A DNA stretch of 64,000 nt from Atopobium sp. oral taxon 199 str. F0494. Its GTDB lineage: Bacteria > Actinomycetota > Coriobacteriia > Coriobacteriales > Atopobiaceae. Shown one piece after another: positions 43,186-52,950 of this stretch (position 1 is its first letter; every line of letters begins with the position of its first letter). The notes under the pieces are model-generated. The model was not told the origin of the DNA. It was given only the letters and a program-made list of their open reading frames with translations, and ran no database searches. Where the stretch lies: assembly GCF_000411555.1 (NCBI RefSeq), contig NZ_KE150486.1:1178001-1242000 (forward strand), given 5' to 3'. Both the position numbers and the translations under genes were made by a program.

Positions 43186-43740
43186 ATGAAAGTAATTCTC
43201 TTGGGCGAGCTTCGTGGTAAGGGCGGAGAGGGCGACATCGTAGAGGTTGCCCAGGGCTATGCAGAGAACTTCCTGTTCCCTCAAAAGATTGCCCAGCCCG
43301 CTACCCCAGGCAACATTAAACAGCTTGAGGAGCGTCGCCACAATATCGCCAAGCGTGAAGCCGAGCGTCTTGCGGATGCGGAGGCTACAAAGGCCGCCCT
43401 TGACGGCAAGCTCGTTACCGTTGACGCCAAGATTGGCGAGGAGGGACAGCTGTTTGGTTCTGTCACTCCCGCGCAGATTGCCGATGCCATCAAAGATCAG
43501 CTTGGCGTTGAAATTGATCGTAAGCGCATTGTGCATAGCGCCGCTATCAAGACCGCCGGTCGCCACAAGGTGATTGTTGACCTTTACCGTGAGGTTGAGG
43601 CTACGGTTTCTGTTCAGGTTGGCCCTGAAGAGGCCGCGGAAGAGGTTGAGCCTGCCGTTGCGGTGAACGAAAGTGTCGCTGTGGAGTCCGAAGAAGTTGT
43701 TCCTGAGACGGAGACTGAGAAGGCAGAGACCACAGAATAA
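43186..43740 (+). CDS. rplI: 50S ribosomal protein L9
   Basis: The 184-residue protein has the L9 N-domain (MKVILLGELRGKGGEGDIVEVAQGYAENFLFP), connecting helix and C-domain (LFGSVTPAQIADAI). It is longer than usual owing to a ~35-residue acidic tail rich in Glu and Val (EEAAEEVEPAVAV). Confidence 0.96.
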   Translation: MKVILLGELRGKGGEGDIVEVAQGYAENFLFPQKIAQPATPGNIKQLEERRHNIAKREAERLADAEATKAALDGKLVTVDAKIGEEGQLFGSVTPAQIADAIKDQLGVEIDRKRIVHSAAIKTAGRHKVIVDLYREVEATVSVQVGPEEAAEEVEPAVAVNESVAVESEEVVPETETEKAETTE

Positions 43741-44222
43741 CTTTTTTCACGCGATTTTTTGATCGTCGCGAATGTTCTTTTGACAACTGGGGTTTTCTAC
43801 AAAAATGCCAGTTGGAAGAAAAAAATAAGTCTCATGCCAAGGTTTTGAAACACCAGAAAATGCCCCTGCTGTAATTGTTTGCAGCGGGGTATTTTCGTAA
43901 CTTAAAGAAGGCTTGGTAATTTATACCATGTTTTATCTGCTGTTTTGTAAAACCATGTATAAAGTGGAGCAAAGTCCTGCAAAATTGCAGTGGACTCTGC
44001 ATAACATTACCAGGCGGCAAATTGTGGAGTTTTACCGTTTACCAAAAAGTCGACAAAATGTTGAAAATGTTGAAAACTAGCTGAAGTCCATATCACTGAT
44101 ACTATGTTGTGAAAAAAACTGTTGAATACTTTTTCTGACATACCGCCGGCAAAAAAAGAGGGCCTTTTTGAGGAAAAATGCGCTAGTATTCTCTTTCCAA
44201 GACTGAAAGAAATGGAACCAGA
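43741..44222. other. 480-base gene-free region before dnaB
   Basis: A bidirectional terminator-like stem lies at 43857-43895 (GCCCCTGC with GCAGCGGGG, flanked by A-run and T-run). Imperfect repeats of ACCATGT occur near 43925 and 43964. A tandem 9-bp repeat AAAATGTTG (44055-44063, 44064-44072) lies in the AT-rich stretch before dnaB. No frame above background is seen. Confidence 0.55.
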
Positions 44223-45680
44223 ATGTCTGAAATTGTAGATGAGATTAATCCAACGCGACTGAATGCGCTTGAGAAGGTGGCTATGCCTCAGGATCCTGAG
44301 GCGGAAATGTCTGTCCTTTCAGCGATGATGAACGATGAAGAAGCTCGCGCGGAATGTCTCATCCGTCTTACGGAAGAAGACTTCTATACACCCTCTAATC
44401 GCTGTATCTTTAACGCCATCAGCTTTCTGTTTAATCATAACAACGCCGTTGACCCTCTTTCGGTATCTGACACGCTTAAAAGTAAAGGCGAACTTGAGAA
44501 AGCGGGAGGACCTGAGCGCATCGCGGAACTTGGCGGAGATCCGCTTGCTCGTGTGGGCTGGCAGTATCATGCAGAGATGCTCCACCGCGACAAGACACTC
44601 CGCAAAATGATTTCCGCTTCAGCGCAGATATCGGCGCTTGCCTATGATGCTCCTGAAGACACCAAAGAAGTTGTCGATGCGGCTCAAAAGCTTATTTTTG
44701 ACGTAACTAACTCAGATGTCTCAGAAAGTGAGCAGCCTATCAGCGCTGTCATGAACAATCTCTATCAAGAACTTTCGGACAACGCAAACAAATCAAAAGT
44801 GGAGCTTGGCGTTCAGACCGGTTTTCCTTCTGTTGATGCCGTGCTCCTAGGCTTGCGTCCGGGACAGATGGTTGTTGTCGGTGCCCGCCCCGGTGTCGGT
44901 AAGACATCGTTTGCGCTCAATCTTGCTGTGCAGGCTGCTGCGACCGGCGCGAATGTGGCATTCTTCTCGCTTGAGATGAGCAAGATGGAAATCGCTCAGC
45001 GCCTCTTAGCGTCTTCATCGCGTGTCTCCCTTACGTCAATTCGCTCCGCGAAGATAGCGCCTGACGATTGGCCTCGTCTCGCGGCGGCTTCCGCGGCTAT
45101 TTCCAATCTTGACATTATGATTGACGATACGCCCGGCATAACAGTTACCGAAATTCGCGCCAAGGCTCGCCGCATGCTCCACAACAAACCAAAGGGCATT
45201 ATTGTCATTGATTATCTGCAGCTGCTTTCTCCTCCCGCAAATCAAAGGCGGGTGGATAACCGCGCTACTGAGGTATCTGAGATGTCACGCGGTATCAAGA
45301 TTATGGCAAAAGATCTTAAAGTGCCTGTTATTGCGCTTTCTCAGCTTAACCGTACGCTGGAGAATCGCACCGGCAAGCGCCCGCAGCTGTCCGATTTACG
45401 CGAATCGGGCGCTATCGAGCAGGACGCGGACATCGTTATATTGCTAGACCGTTCGATGAACGAGGACGAAGCCTCTCGTAATGACCGTCCCGACATGGGC
45501 ATCACTAATCTCATTATCGCGAAGAACCGCTCAGGGTCGCTTGCGGATATTTCTCTCACGTTCGTGGGATCTTCTACCAAGTTTGTAGAGGTAATCGAAG
45601 GGTATGATGACGCTGACGCCCTGACGGCGCGGGAAAATTCATGTGCGCGACAGTTACCTTACAAATATGAAAATCAATAA
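44223..45680 (+). CDS. dnaB: Replicative DNA helicase DnaB
   Basis: The 485-residue helicase has the N-terminal collar domain (PQDPEAEMSVLSAMM), Walker A GARPGVGKT (220-228), Walker B IIVIDYLQLL and the motif LSQLNRTLENR. It unwinds the fork as a hexamer. The last ~15 residues (from ENSCARQ) overlap, in another frame, the truncated Panacea gene and may come from inserted DNA rather than from the original dnaB end. Confidence 0.95.
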   Translation: MSEIVDEINPTRLNALEKVAMPQDPEAEMSVLSAMMNDEEARAECLIRLTEEDFYTPSNRCIFNAISFLFNHNNAVDPLSVSDTLKSKGELEKAGGPERIAELGGDPLARVGWQYHAEMLHRDKTLRKMISASAQISALAYDAPEDTKEVVDAAQKLIFDVTNSDVSESEQPISAVMNNLYQELSDNANKSKVELGVQTGFPSVDAVLLGLRPGQMVVVGARPGVGKTSFALNLAVQAAATGANVAFFSLEMSKMEIAQRLLASSSRVSLTSIRSAKIAPDDWPRLAAASAAISNLDIMIDDTPGITVTEIRAKARRMLHNKPKGIIVIDYLQLLSPPANQRRVDNRATEVSEMSRGIKIMAKDLKVPVIALSQLNRTLENRTGKRPQLSDLRESGAIEQDADIVILLDRSMNEDEASRNDRPDMGITNLIIAKNRSGSLADISLTFVGSSTKFVEVIEGYDDADALTARENSCARQLPYKYENQ

Positions 45681-46110
45681 ACTCGTGTACTTTGCCTACG
45701 CGAACGCTCTTCAGGCTGGAAAAAAGCTTTTTGATGACGATATTGAAGTGTGGGCTTTCGGCCCAGTCGTGCCTAGCGTCTATAAAGAGTTTGCTCATTA
45801 TGGCAGTGGGCAGATTAAGTTCTTGCCGTTAGATGAGGTTCCACAAGAGGCTCTTCTTGTCGCAGAGGACGTATGGGGCAAATATGGTTTCATGACAGCT
45901 ATGGATATCATGGAATTTAGTCATCGCAAGGGTGGGGTATGGGAAAAGAAATATATTCCCGGTCAACGTCACATACGTGTTGATGATTCCGATATCAGAC
46001 AGTCTTCTGATGGTAGCGAACTTCCGAAGCTTGAAGGAACCTTTGCGGACGCTATGAGTAAGTCCTCTAAGCGGTGGGCAAATGTTCTCGACATGCTTGC
46101 CGATAGCTGA
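45643..46110 (+). pseudogene. Panacea/SocA-like (DUF4065) antitoxin, N-terminally shortened
   Basis: The 155-residue frame carries the DUF4065/Panacea core: MKINKLVYFAYANALQ, KLFDDDIEVWAFGPVVPSVYKEFAHYG. Family members usually begin about 20 residues earlier with a DV(A/I)-type helix before NxKLxKLxY. Here that part is absent and the frame starts at a GTG inside dnaB (or ATG 45667). It is therefore probably a remnant or a short form. A Doc-like toxin fragment follows at once, consistent with a former toxin-antitoxin pair. Confidence 0.7.
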
Positions 46111-46403
46111 TAGGCATTAGTCAAAAAGCAATCGAACTCCGTCAAGAAGAACTGGAAGCGTTTCTTATTGAACAAGCAGCAGCCCTTACCGTATTTATCG
46201 CAAAAGACCACGCATTTTCAGACGGCAACAAGAGAACGGCACAGCAAATACCATCAACTATGTTCTCGCGGTGGCTTAAGGGATTTGATGATATTAAGTG
46301 TAGTGACAACGAAATGTATGATGAGATACAAGGGATAGCTAAAGGGGAAGTTTCACAAGTAGAATTTGCTACATGGCTCAAGCAGAAGATTGTATTCAAA
46401 TAA
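46107..46403 (+). pseudogene. Doc/Fic-like toxin fragment
   Basis: The frame from 46107 has no ATG, GTG or TTG start but encodes about 95 residues ending in the Doc pattern: LTVFIAKDHAFSDGNKRTA, then KGEVSQVEFATWLKQK. The HxFxDGNKR motif is the Fic/Doc active site. The first ~40 residues expected of Doc are missing, so it appears dead. It directly follows the Panacea-like gene. Confidence 0.72.
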
Positions 46404-46610
46404 AGACTAGCCTGAAAAGATATTCTTTAAGCATAGGTACATCCTAAATACCGAACTTATACCGGACTTGTGACTTTTATGAACTTTTTCGGACAGAGAA
46501 TGACAGCTAGGAAACTTTTGGAGATTTAAGAACGCCAAGAACCTCTATACTAAATGAGCAATCCCATGTGATTGCGTATGAGCCGCCATAGAGTGCGATA
46601 GGGAGAACGT

Positions 46611-47891
46611 ATGTCAGCTTCTGTTCTTGTGGGAACCCAGTGGGGCGATGAAGGCAAGGGTAAAGTTACCGACCTTATTTCCGGAGATTTCGACGTAGTC
46701 TGCCGATATGCGGGCGGCGCTAACGCGGGGCATACGGTTATTGCCGGAGACACTAAGCTGGCGCTTCACCAAGTTCCCTCCGGCGTTATGTACGACAATA
46801 CCTATCCCGTCATTGGTAACGGGTGCATCGTTGACCCGGAGATACTTCTCGGCGAAATCGACATGCTTGAAAGTCAGGGCATTTCTTGTGAGGCGCTGAA
46901 GATTTCCGGCAACGCGCATATTGTTATGCCCTACCATAAGGATCTTGATGGCGCGCACGAGAAGAAGCTCGGCAAGAATCTTATCGGCACCACCAAGCGA
47001 GGCGTTGGGCCAACCTATATGGACAAGATGAATCGCACCGGCCTGCGCATGCAGGATATGCTTGACGAGAAGATCTTCCGCAAAAAGCTTGAGGCGGCGC
47101 TTGAGTATACCAATCCTATCCTTAAGCTGGTTTATGGCATGCCAACCTATACCGTTGACCAAATCTGTGAGACCTACCTTCCCTATGCTGACCGTCTGTG
47201 TCCCTATATCGTGGAGTCCTCAATCTTTTTGAATGAGCAGCTTGAGGCAGGCAAGAATATTCTTTTTGAAGGCGCTCAGGCTACCATGCTCGATATTGAT
47301 CACGGCACCTATCCGTTCGTGACATCTTCAAACTGCACGGCAGGAGGTGCCGTTACCGGTTCTGGCGTAGGTCCCACCAATATCGATCGCGTATTGGGCA
47401 TCGCAAAAGCCTATCTTACCCGCGTGGGTTCAGGACCGTTCCCCACGGAGCTTTTTGACGAAACGGGCGACCGTTTGGGTGAGGTAGGGCATGAATATGG
47501 AGTTACTACGGGTCGCAAGCGTCGGTGCGGCTGGTATGACGCGGTGGTGGTCAACTACGCCGCGCGAGTCAATGGCCTAACCGACCTCGCCATTACTAAG
47601 CTGGATGTTTTGGGATGCCTGCCTGAAATTAAGGTGTGCGTAGCTTACGAGTGTGACGGTAAAGTTTATAAGACAGTACCTGAGCATCAGAGTGTCTTCT
47701 ACCACGCAAAACCCGTCTACGAAACGCTGCCGGGCTGGGAATGCGATATTTCCGAAACGCGCAACTTCTATCAGCTCCCCCGCGAGGCTAAGGATTATAT
47801 CGATTTCCTCGAGCAGCTCGCCGGCGTGCGTGTTTCCATCATTACCGTTGGACCCGAACGTGAACAGACCATCGACCGCTACTGGAGGTAA
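46611..47891 (+). CDS. purA: Adenylosuccinate synthetase
   Basis: The 426-residue enzyme joins IMP and aspartate with GTP on the way to AMP. The GTP loop QWGDEGKGK is at residues 8-16, followed by GGANAGHTV, GTTKRGVGPTYMDK, VTSSNCTAGG and TGRKRRCGWYD. Length is normal. A TATACT-like -10 lies at 46546-46551. It is separated from the next gene by three bases. Confidence 0.97.
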   Translation: MSASVLVGTQWGDEGKGKVTDLISGDFDVVCRYAGGANAGHTVIAGDTKLALHQVPSGVMYDNTYPVIGNGCIVDPEILLGEIDMLESQGISCEALKISGNAHIVMPYHKDLDGAHEKKLGKNLIGTTKRGVGPTYMDKMNRTGLRMQDMLDEKIFRKKLEAALEYTNPILKLVYGMPTYTVDQICETYLPYADRLCPYIVESSIFLNEQLEAGKNILFEGAQATMLDIDHGTYPFVTSSNCTAGGAVTGSGVGPTNIDRVLGIAKAYLTRVGSGPFPTELFDETGDRLGEVGHEYGVTTGRKRRCGWYDAVVVNYAARVNGLTDLAITKLDVLGCLPEIKVCVAYECDGKVYKTVPEHQSVFYHAKPVYETLPGWECDISETRNFYQLPREAKDYIDFLEQLAGVRVSIITVGPEREQTIDRYWR

Positions 47892-47894
47892 GAC

Positions 47895-50057
47895 GTGGTA
47901 CGCGCTGCGCACTGCGCTGGTTGCCGGACGTTTGCTCTCGTAGCCGACAACCCTTGCGGATTTGAACGCGAAGATCTTGAGGCATTAGAGATTCTCTTGA
48001 TTCCTAACAGGCTGAACGCTCGTGCTGAAGAAGTCGCGGCGTTCTATCGTCAGCTGCTGAGTGAAGAATATACAGGTATTCTGTCCGTTCATGTGAGCTC
48101 AGAGCTGGCGCTTTCCTATAAGACAGCGGAGGATGCCCGGGGAAATATTGTCGGCGATGGTGTTGCAAATCAGCGCGAAGCGCATGATGTTCCTGGCGAG
48201 AAGATCGTGCTTCTCGATACCGGAAACGCACCTGCAGCGCAGGGCATCATTTTGGAACGACTGAGCGCTGCGCGCGCGGCTGGAGCAAACCTGAAGGCGG
48301 CTGCGGCGTATGGGCGTGAGCTCAGCGAAGCGGCCAGCACGCTTTTTATCTCCATGAACGGCGAGAAACTTGTGCGCCATCAGCATCGTCCTCACCGATT
48401 TTCCTTTCGCCAGCAGTTTGAGCATGTGCGCCGTCGCATTTCATCGGAGATGTATCTCTATCTGTTGGCAAACGGTTTATTGAAAGAGATTGCCCACAGT
48501 CACGACATTTCCGATCTTACCGCGCGCATTTCTCGATCGCTGAGCGCGGCGTATGTGGTTGAGGGGCCGCTTGTCTACGTCATCATTTCTTCAGGTGACC
48601 ATCGGGCCAGACTTGCGCTGGAAAAGCCTTTGGATACCAATGAATATGAGGCTGCGCTGCTCGCGCGCCGACCGGCTTCAAAGGAATTTTCTCCGCATAT
48701 CGGGACAACTTCGGTGGGCGTCGCGTTTGTTCCTAAAAATCTGTATGACAAAGCGGAGGAGCTGGCCGTGGATACAACCGACGTTTTGCTCTTAGGAGCC
48801 GGTGGCCGTGAATATGCGCTTTTGACCAAGCTGCGTGAGTCGCCGCATGCGGGAAAGTTCTACGTCGCGCCCGGCAATGGGGGCATGGCCGTGCTAGCGG
48901 AAACCGCGCCGATAGACCAAAACAATCCCGAGGAAGTGGCGGCATTTGCTCGCGAGAAGAACCTGGGTCTTGTGGTTATCGGCCCGGAGGCGCCGCTTGT
49001 AGAAGGTGTTGCCGATGTCGTACGCGCGGCGGGCATTCCCTGTTTTGGACCCAGCAAAGCAGCCGCTCAGATGGAGGGATCGAAAGCGTTTGCCAAGGGC
49101 GTTATGCAGCGCGCGGGTGTTCCCACAGCAGCTTGGAAGTCGTTTACCGATGAAGCTTCCTGTGAGGCCTATGTGCGCGAGGTGGGCGCTCCGATAGTCG
49201 TCAAGGCTGACGGCCTGGCGGCCGGTAAAGGCGTTATCGTCGCGACTACGACCGAAGAAGCTCTTAAAGGCGTACACGAGTGTTTTTCCGGCCAGTTTGG
49301 CGCCGCGGGCACTACAGTGGTAATCGAAGAATTCCTTGAGGGACCTGAATGCTCGTTGCTTGCGCTTACTGATGGCACAACGCTTGTACCGCTTGCGACA
49401 GCGCAGGATCATAAGCGTGCCTTTGATGGTGACCGTGGGCCCAATACCGGCGGCATGGGCGTTTTTTCTCCCAGTCCGCATGTTACGGGCGATGAACTCG
49501 CAGCCATGGTTGCCATTGAGAAGCGAGTAATCACGGAGCTTAAGGCGGAGGGAATCACCTATTCAGGCTGCTTGTACGGTGGCTTTATGCTGACTGACGA
49601 AGGGCCCAAAGTTCTGGAATTCAACGCGCGTTTTGGAGATCCCGAGACGCAGGCCATTTTGCCGCGGCTCCAAGGGGATCTCATTGAAATTATGCTCGCC
49701 TGTGATGAGAGTACCCTGGATGAGCAGGAGATATCCTGGTCCGATATGGTCGCGGTTTCCGTGGTGCTGGCAAGCGCGGGGTATCCGGGTTCGTATGAAG
49801 CAGGCAAGGAGATTGACGGCATTGAGTCTGCGGAACAGGAGCCGGGTATTTTTGTAAACCATGCCGGCACCGCTCGCACACCCGATGGCCGTCTTGTGAC
49901 CGCCGGAGGCCGAGTGCTTAACGTTACAGCTCTGGCTCCTGACTTTGAGAGCGCGCGCAGTTTGGCATATGAGGCCGTTGATCGGATCAACTTTGACGGT
50001 AAGCAATATCGCACCGATATTGGACGTAAGGCACTTGAACCACGTAAGGCGCATTGA
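47895..50057 (+). CDS. purD: DegV-like domain fused to phosphoribosylamine-glycine ligase (PurD)
   Basis: The 720-residue protein has two domains. Residues about 10-280 follow the DegV fatty-acid-binding fold: LVADNPCGFERE in place of the TDS-D start, YTGILSVHVSSELALSYKTAEDA, KIVLLDTGNA, and a final HIGTTSVGVAFVP. Residues 294-720 are a full PurD ATP-grasp enzyme (LLLGAGGREYALL, GPEAPLVEGVAD, KADGLAAGKGVIV, FNARFGDPETQ), which makes GAR from phosphoribosylamine and glycine. The GTG start lies behind ggaggtaagac, and the frame runs through with no internal stop, so the fusion is real in this sequence. DegV-PurD fusions are not known to me. Confidence 0.9.
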   Translation: MVRAAHCAGCRTFALVADNPCGFEREDLEALEILLIPNRLNARAEEVAAFYRQLLSEEYTGILSVHVSSELALSYKTAEDARGNIVGDGVANQREAHDVPGEKIVLLDTGNAPAAQGIILERLSAARAAGANLKAAAAYGRELSEAASTLFISMNGEKLVRHQHRPHRFSFRQQFEHVRRRISSEMYLYLLANGLLKEIAHSHDISDLTARISRSLSAAYVVEGPLVYVIISSGDHRARLALEKPLDTNEYEAALLARRPASKEFSPHIGTTSVGVAFVPKNLYDKAEELAVDTTDVLLLGAGGREYALLTKLRESPHAGKFYVAPGNGGMAVLAETAPIDQNNPEEVAAFAREKNLGLVVIGPEAPLVEGVADVVRAAGIPCFGPSKAAAQMEGSKAFAKGVMQRAGVPTAAWKSFTDEASCEAYVREVGAPIVVKADGLAAGKGVIVATTTEEALKGVHECFSGQFGAAGTTVVIEEFLEGPECSLLALTDGTTLVPLATAQDHKRAFDGDRGPNTGGMGVFSPSPHVTGDELAAMVAIEKRVITELKAEGITYSGCLYGGFMLTDEGPKVLEFNARFGDPETQAILPRLQGDLIEIMLACDESTLDEQEISWSDMVAVSVVLASAGYPGSYEAGKEIDGIESAEQEPGIFVNHAGTARTPDGRLVTAGGRVLNVTALAPDFESARSLAYEAVDRINFDGKQYRTDIGRKALEPRKAH

Positions 50058-50959
50058 TGACTGAAAAAAAGAACGCAGAGTTTTTAACCAAGAAAGAGCC
50101 GTTTGAGGCCGAGAAGGACTCGCTTGAACACAAGGGCGAGCAGCCCGAGATCAAGGACGAGCAGGACGCTCACCTTGAGTGTGAGCCAGAGATTGTTGAA
50201 CCTGATGCCGATAAGAACGATGCTTCCGCGCAGGCCGTTCTTTCCGCAGAGGATAAGAGCGCAATTAGCGGAGCCGTCTCCGATTTGCGAGCCGCGGCCG
50301 AATTGCTCACCTATGACGGCGACCGAAAGACCGTTGCGGGCGCTGCTCCGCATATGTCGGGGATGCCTGTAGAACGTGAGCTGGTCTTTGGTAATGATGA
50401 TCCGCGCGACGCGGCTCTTGCAGAAAAGCCGATTTCCGAAGACGTTGCATGGACCGGTCGAATCTTTAATGTCAACCGCTTGCGTGTTGAGTTGCCGGAC
50501 GGTCGCGTAGCGCTGCGCGATGTCGTACGCCATCCCGGAGCCGTGGCGGTTGTGGCTCTTACCGACGAGGGCCGTATTTGTTTGGTTCGTCAGTACCGGA
50601 CGGCAATTGACCGCGTTACGATTGAGCTGCCTGCGGGAAAGTTGGACCCCGGCGAGGATCCTCTTGACTGCGCTCATCGAGAGCTTCTGGAAGAGACCGG
50701 TATGCAGGCGGAAAAAATGGCGTTTTTGACGAGCATTGCCACTTCGGATGGGTTTACTGACGAGATAATTCATATTTACATGGCGACAGGTCTCACGTTT
50801 GTCGGCTCCGACCCCGATGCCGATGAGTTCATAAACGTTGATTTGGTGGAAGTCTCTGAGCTCATTGATGCGGTGCTTGATGGGCGCATTGAAGATGCGA
50901 AAACCGTGGTAGGAGCGCTTTTGTGTGACTCTATCTCGCGCAGATTGCAGGCTTCGTAG
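50057..50959 (+). CDS. Nudix hydrolase, probable ADP-ribose pyrophosphatase
   Basis: The 300-residue protein has an acidic, disordered N-terminal extension (about 1-125), then a NudF-type domain with the Nudix box GKLDPGEDPLDCAHRELLEE-TG. The preceding RQYRTAIDRVTIELPAG and following TSDGFTDEIIHIYMA agree with ADP-sugar pyrophosphatases. The start overlaps the purD stop. Confidence 0.88.
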   Translation: MTEKKNAEFLTKKEPFEAEKDSLEHKGEQPEIKDEQDAHLECEPEIVEPDADKNDASAQAVLSAEDKSAISGAVSDLRAAAELLTYDGDRKTVAGAAPHMSGMPVERELVFGNDDPRDAALAEKPISEDVAWTGRIFNVNRLRVELPDGRVALRDVVRHPGAVAVVALTDEGRICLVRQYRTAIDRVTIELPAGKLDPGEDPLDCAHRELLEETGMQAEKMAFLTSIATSDGFTDEIIHIYMATGLTFVGSDPDADEFINVDLVEVSELIDAVLDGRIEDAKTVVGALLCDSISRRLQAS

Positions 50960-51061
50960 GCTACAGGCTTTGAAGTGGTCTTCGGCAATTCTCACATAGA
51001 GCAGTCTGGCTGTCGCGGTACTCGGTAGCGCGGCAGCCTCGTATATCAGACAGGATTACTC

Positions 51062-52903
51062 ATGACAGACAGTACTTCTCGCCAGCAAAACAGCGATGGC
51101 GAGAAAAACAGACGATCCAAAACACAAGTCGCGCTGCATAAGAATATCTTTTTGCGCTTTCTTTCGTACTATATGGGTCAGCGTCATCTGTTCTTTATGG
51201 ACATGGTCTGCGCGCTTGTAATTGCAGGTACCGAGCTTGCTTTTCCGCAGATTTTACGGCAGCTTGCGGGAGGTCTGTTCACGGAAGACAAAGACGCTAT
51301 TGTAGGATCTCTCGCGCTGGTGGCTGTCGGGCTGATTGGTATGTATGCCCTGCATTTCTTCTGCCGCGTCTTTGTTATTAGCTGGGGGCACATCATGGGG
51401 GCTCGCATGGAAAGCCATATGCGAGAAGACCTGTTTGACGCCTATGAGCGCATGAGTTTTTCGTATTACGACCGCCATAAGACGGGCGATTTGATGAGTC
51501 GTTTGGTGTCCGATCTTTTTGACATTTCTGAGACGGCGCATCACGGTCCTGAGTACCTTGTAATCGGTGTTATGGAGATTGCGGGCTCATTCGTTATCCT
51601 TTCCTTTATCAATGTGCCGCTTACCCTCGTTATGGTCGCTATCGCTGTGGCGCTGGTAGTCTTTAATTTCTTCGCCAATGTGCACATGAGAGCTATTTTT
51701 TGCGAGAATCGCGTCCGCATTTCAAACGTCAATACTCAGCTTGAGGATTCGCTGGCGGGCATTCGCGTGGTTAAGGGCTTTGCCGCCGAAGACCATGAGC
51801 GGGCTAAGTTTCGCAAAAGCAATGACGCCTATCTGGATTCCAAAGCGCGGATGTACTTTGCTATGGGTCGCTATCACGGTGCTATCGATTCGATGATGGG
51901 CATACTCAATACCACCATTGTGGTGTTCGGCGGCTGGATGATCGCGCACGAACAGATGCGCGCCGTTGACCTGGCTACTTTCGCGTTGTATGTGTCTCTT
52001 TTTACCACCCCTATTTCAAACATTCTGAACTTTACGGAAACGTTCCAAAAGGGTCTGGCGGGCTTTCAGCGGTTTACGGAGATAGTGGACACGCGCCCTG
52101 ATGTTGAAGATAAACCGAACGCCCCTGATCTTGCGGTTTTCGCAGGCGAGATTAGCTACGAGGACGTTCACTTTTCTTATGACGGTGACGATGAAGTCAT
52201 CAGAGGACTGAATCTTCACATCGAGCCAGGGAAAACAGTTGCCCTTGTTGGCCCCTCCGGCGGCGGAAAGTCAACGACCTGCTCTTTATTACCGCGATTT
52301 TATGATGTAACGTCAGGATCTATTACCATTGACGGTCAGGACGTGCGCGACGTGACTCAGCATTCGCTTCGCGATGCCATTGGCCTTGTACAGCAGGACG
52401 TCTATCTTTTTGACGGGACTATCGCGGAAAACATCGCATATGGCTGCCCTGAAGCAACGCGAGAAGAGATTGAAGCGGCTGCTAGGCGCGCCAATATCGC
52501 GGCGTTTGCGGAAAGCTTGCCTGACGGATACGATACGGAGGTTGGGCAGCGCGGCACACGGCTTTCCGGCGGGCAAAAACAGCGCATTTCCATCGCCCGT
52601 GTCTTTCTGAAGAATCCACCGCTGCTTATTCTGGATGAGGCTACATCGGCGCTGGACAACGAATCGGAGCGTGCGGTTCAGGAGTCTCTTTCCGAGCTTG
52701 CAAAAAACCGCACAACGCTCATTATCGCGCACCGCCTTTCCACCATCATGGGGGCTGATGAGATTATCACCATTGAGGGAGGTCGAGCGGTTGAACGCGG
52801 CACCCACGAGGAGCTTCTCGCCAAAGAAGGAACGTACGCCACATACTATCGCATGCAGTTTGGAGCGGGCGCTGAAGCAGGTAGCGTTGTGCGCGCGAGA
52901 TAA
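51062..52903 (+). CDS. ABC exporter, fused membrane and ATPase domains
   Basis: The 613-residue protein has six membrane segments (about 30-330) with the exporter coupling motif (HKTGDLMSRLVSD), then the ATPase domain with Walker A GPSGGGKST, Q-loop LVQQDVYLFDGTI, signature LSGGQKQR and Walker B LLILDEATSALD. It would work as a homodimer or with a partner, in export of a lipid, peptide or drug; substrate unknown. Confidence 0.9.
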   Translation: MTDSTSRQQNSDGEKNRRSKTQVALHKNIFLRFLSYYMGQRHLFFMDMVCALVIAGTELAFPQILRQLAGGLFTEDKDAIVGSLALVAVGLIGMYALHFFCRVFVISWGHIMGARMESHMREDLFDAYERMSFSYYDRHKTGDLMSRLVSDLFDISETAHHGPEYLVIGVMEIAGSFVILSFINVPLTLVMVAIAVALVVFNFFANVHMRAIFCENRVRISNVNTQLEDSLAGIRVVKGFAAEDHERAKFRKSNDAYLDSKARMYFAMGRYHGAIDSMMGILNTTIVVFGGWMIAHEQMRAVDLATFALYVSLFTTPISNILNFTETFQKGLAGFQRFTEIVDTRPDVEDKPNAPDLAVFAGEISYEDVHFSYDGDDEVIRGLNLHIEPGKTVALVGPSGGGKSTTCSLLPRFYDVTSGSITIDGQDVRDVTQHSLRDAIGLVQQDVYLFDGTIAENIAYGCPEATREEIEAAARRANIAAFAESLPDGYDTEVGQRGTRLSGGQKQRISIARVFLKNPPLLILDEATSALDNESERAVQESLSELAKNRTTLIIAHRLSTIMGADEIITIEGGRAVERGTHEELLAKEGTYATYYRMQFGAGAEAGSVVRAR

Positions 52904-52950
52904 AGACGGAAATAACGTATAATCATCTCGTTGTGGACGGAAAGAGGATT

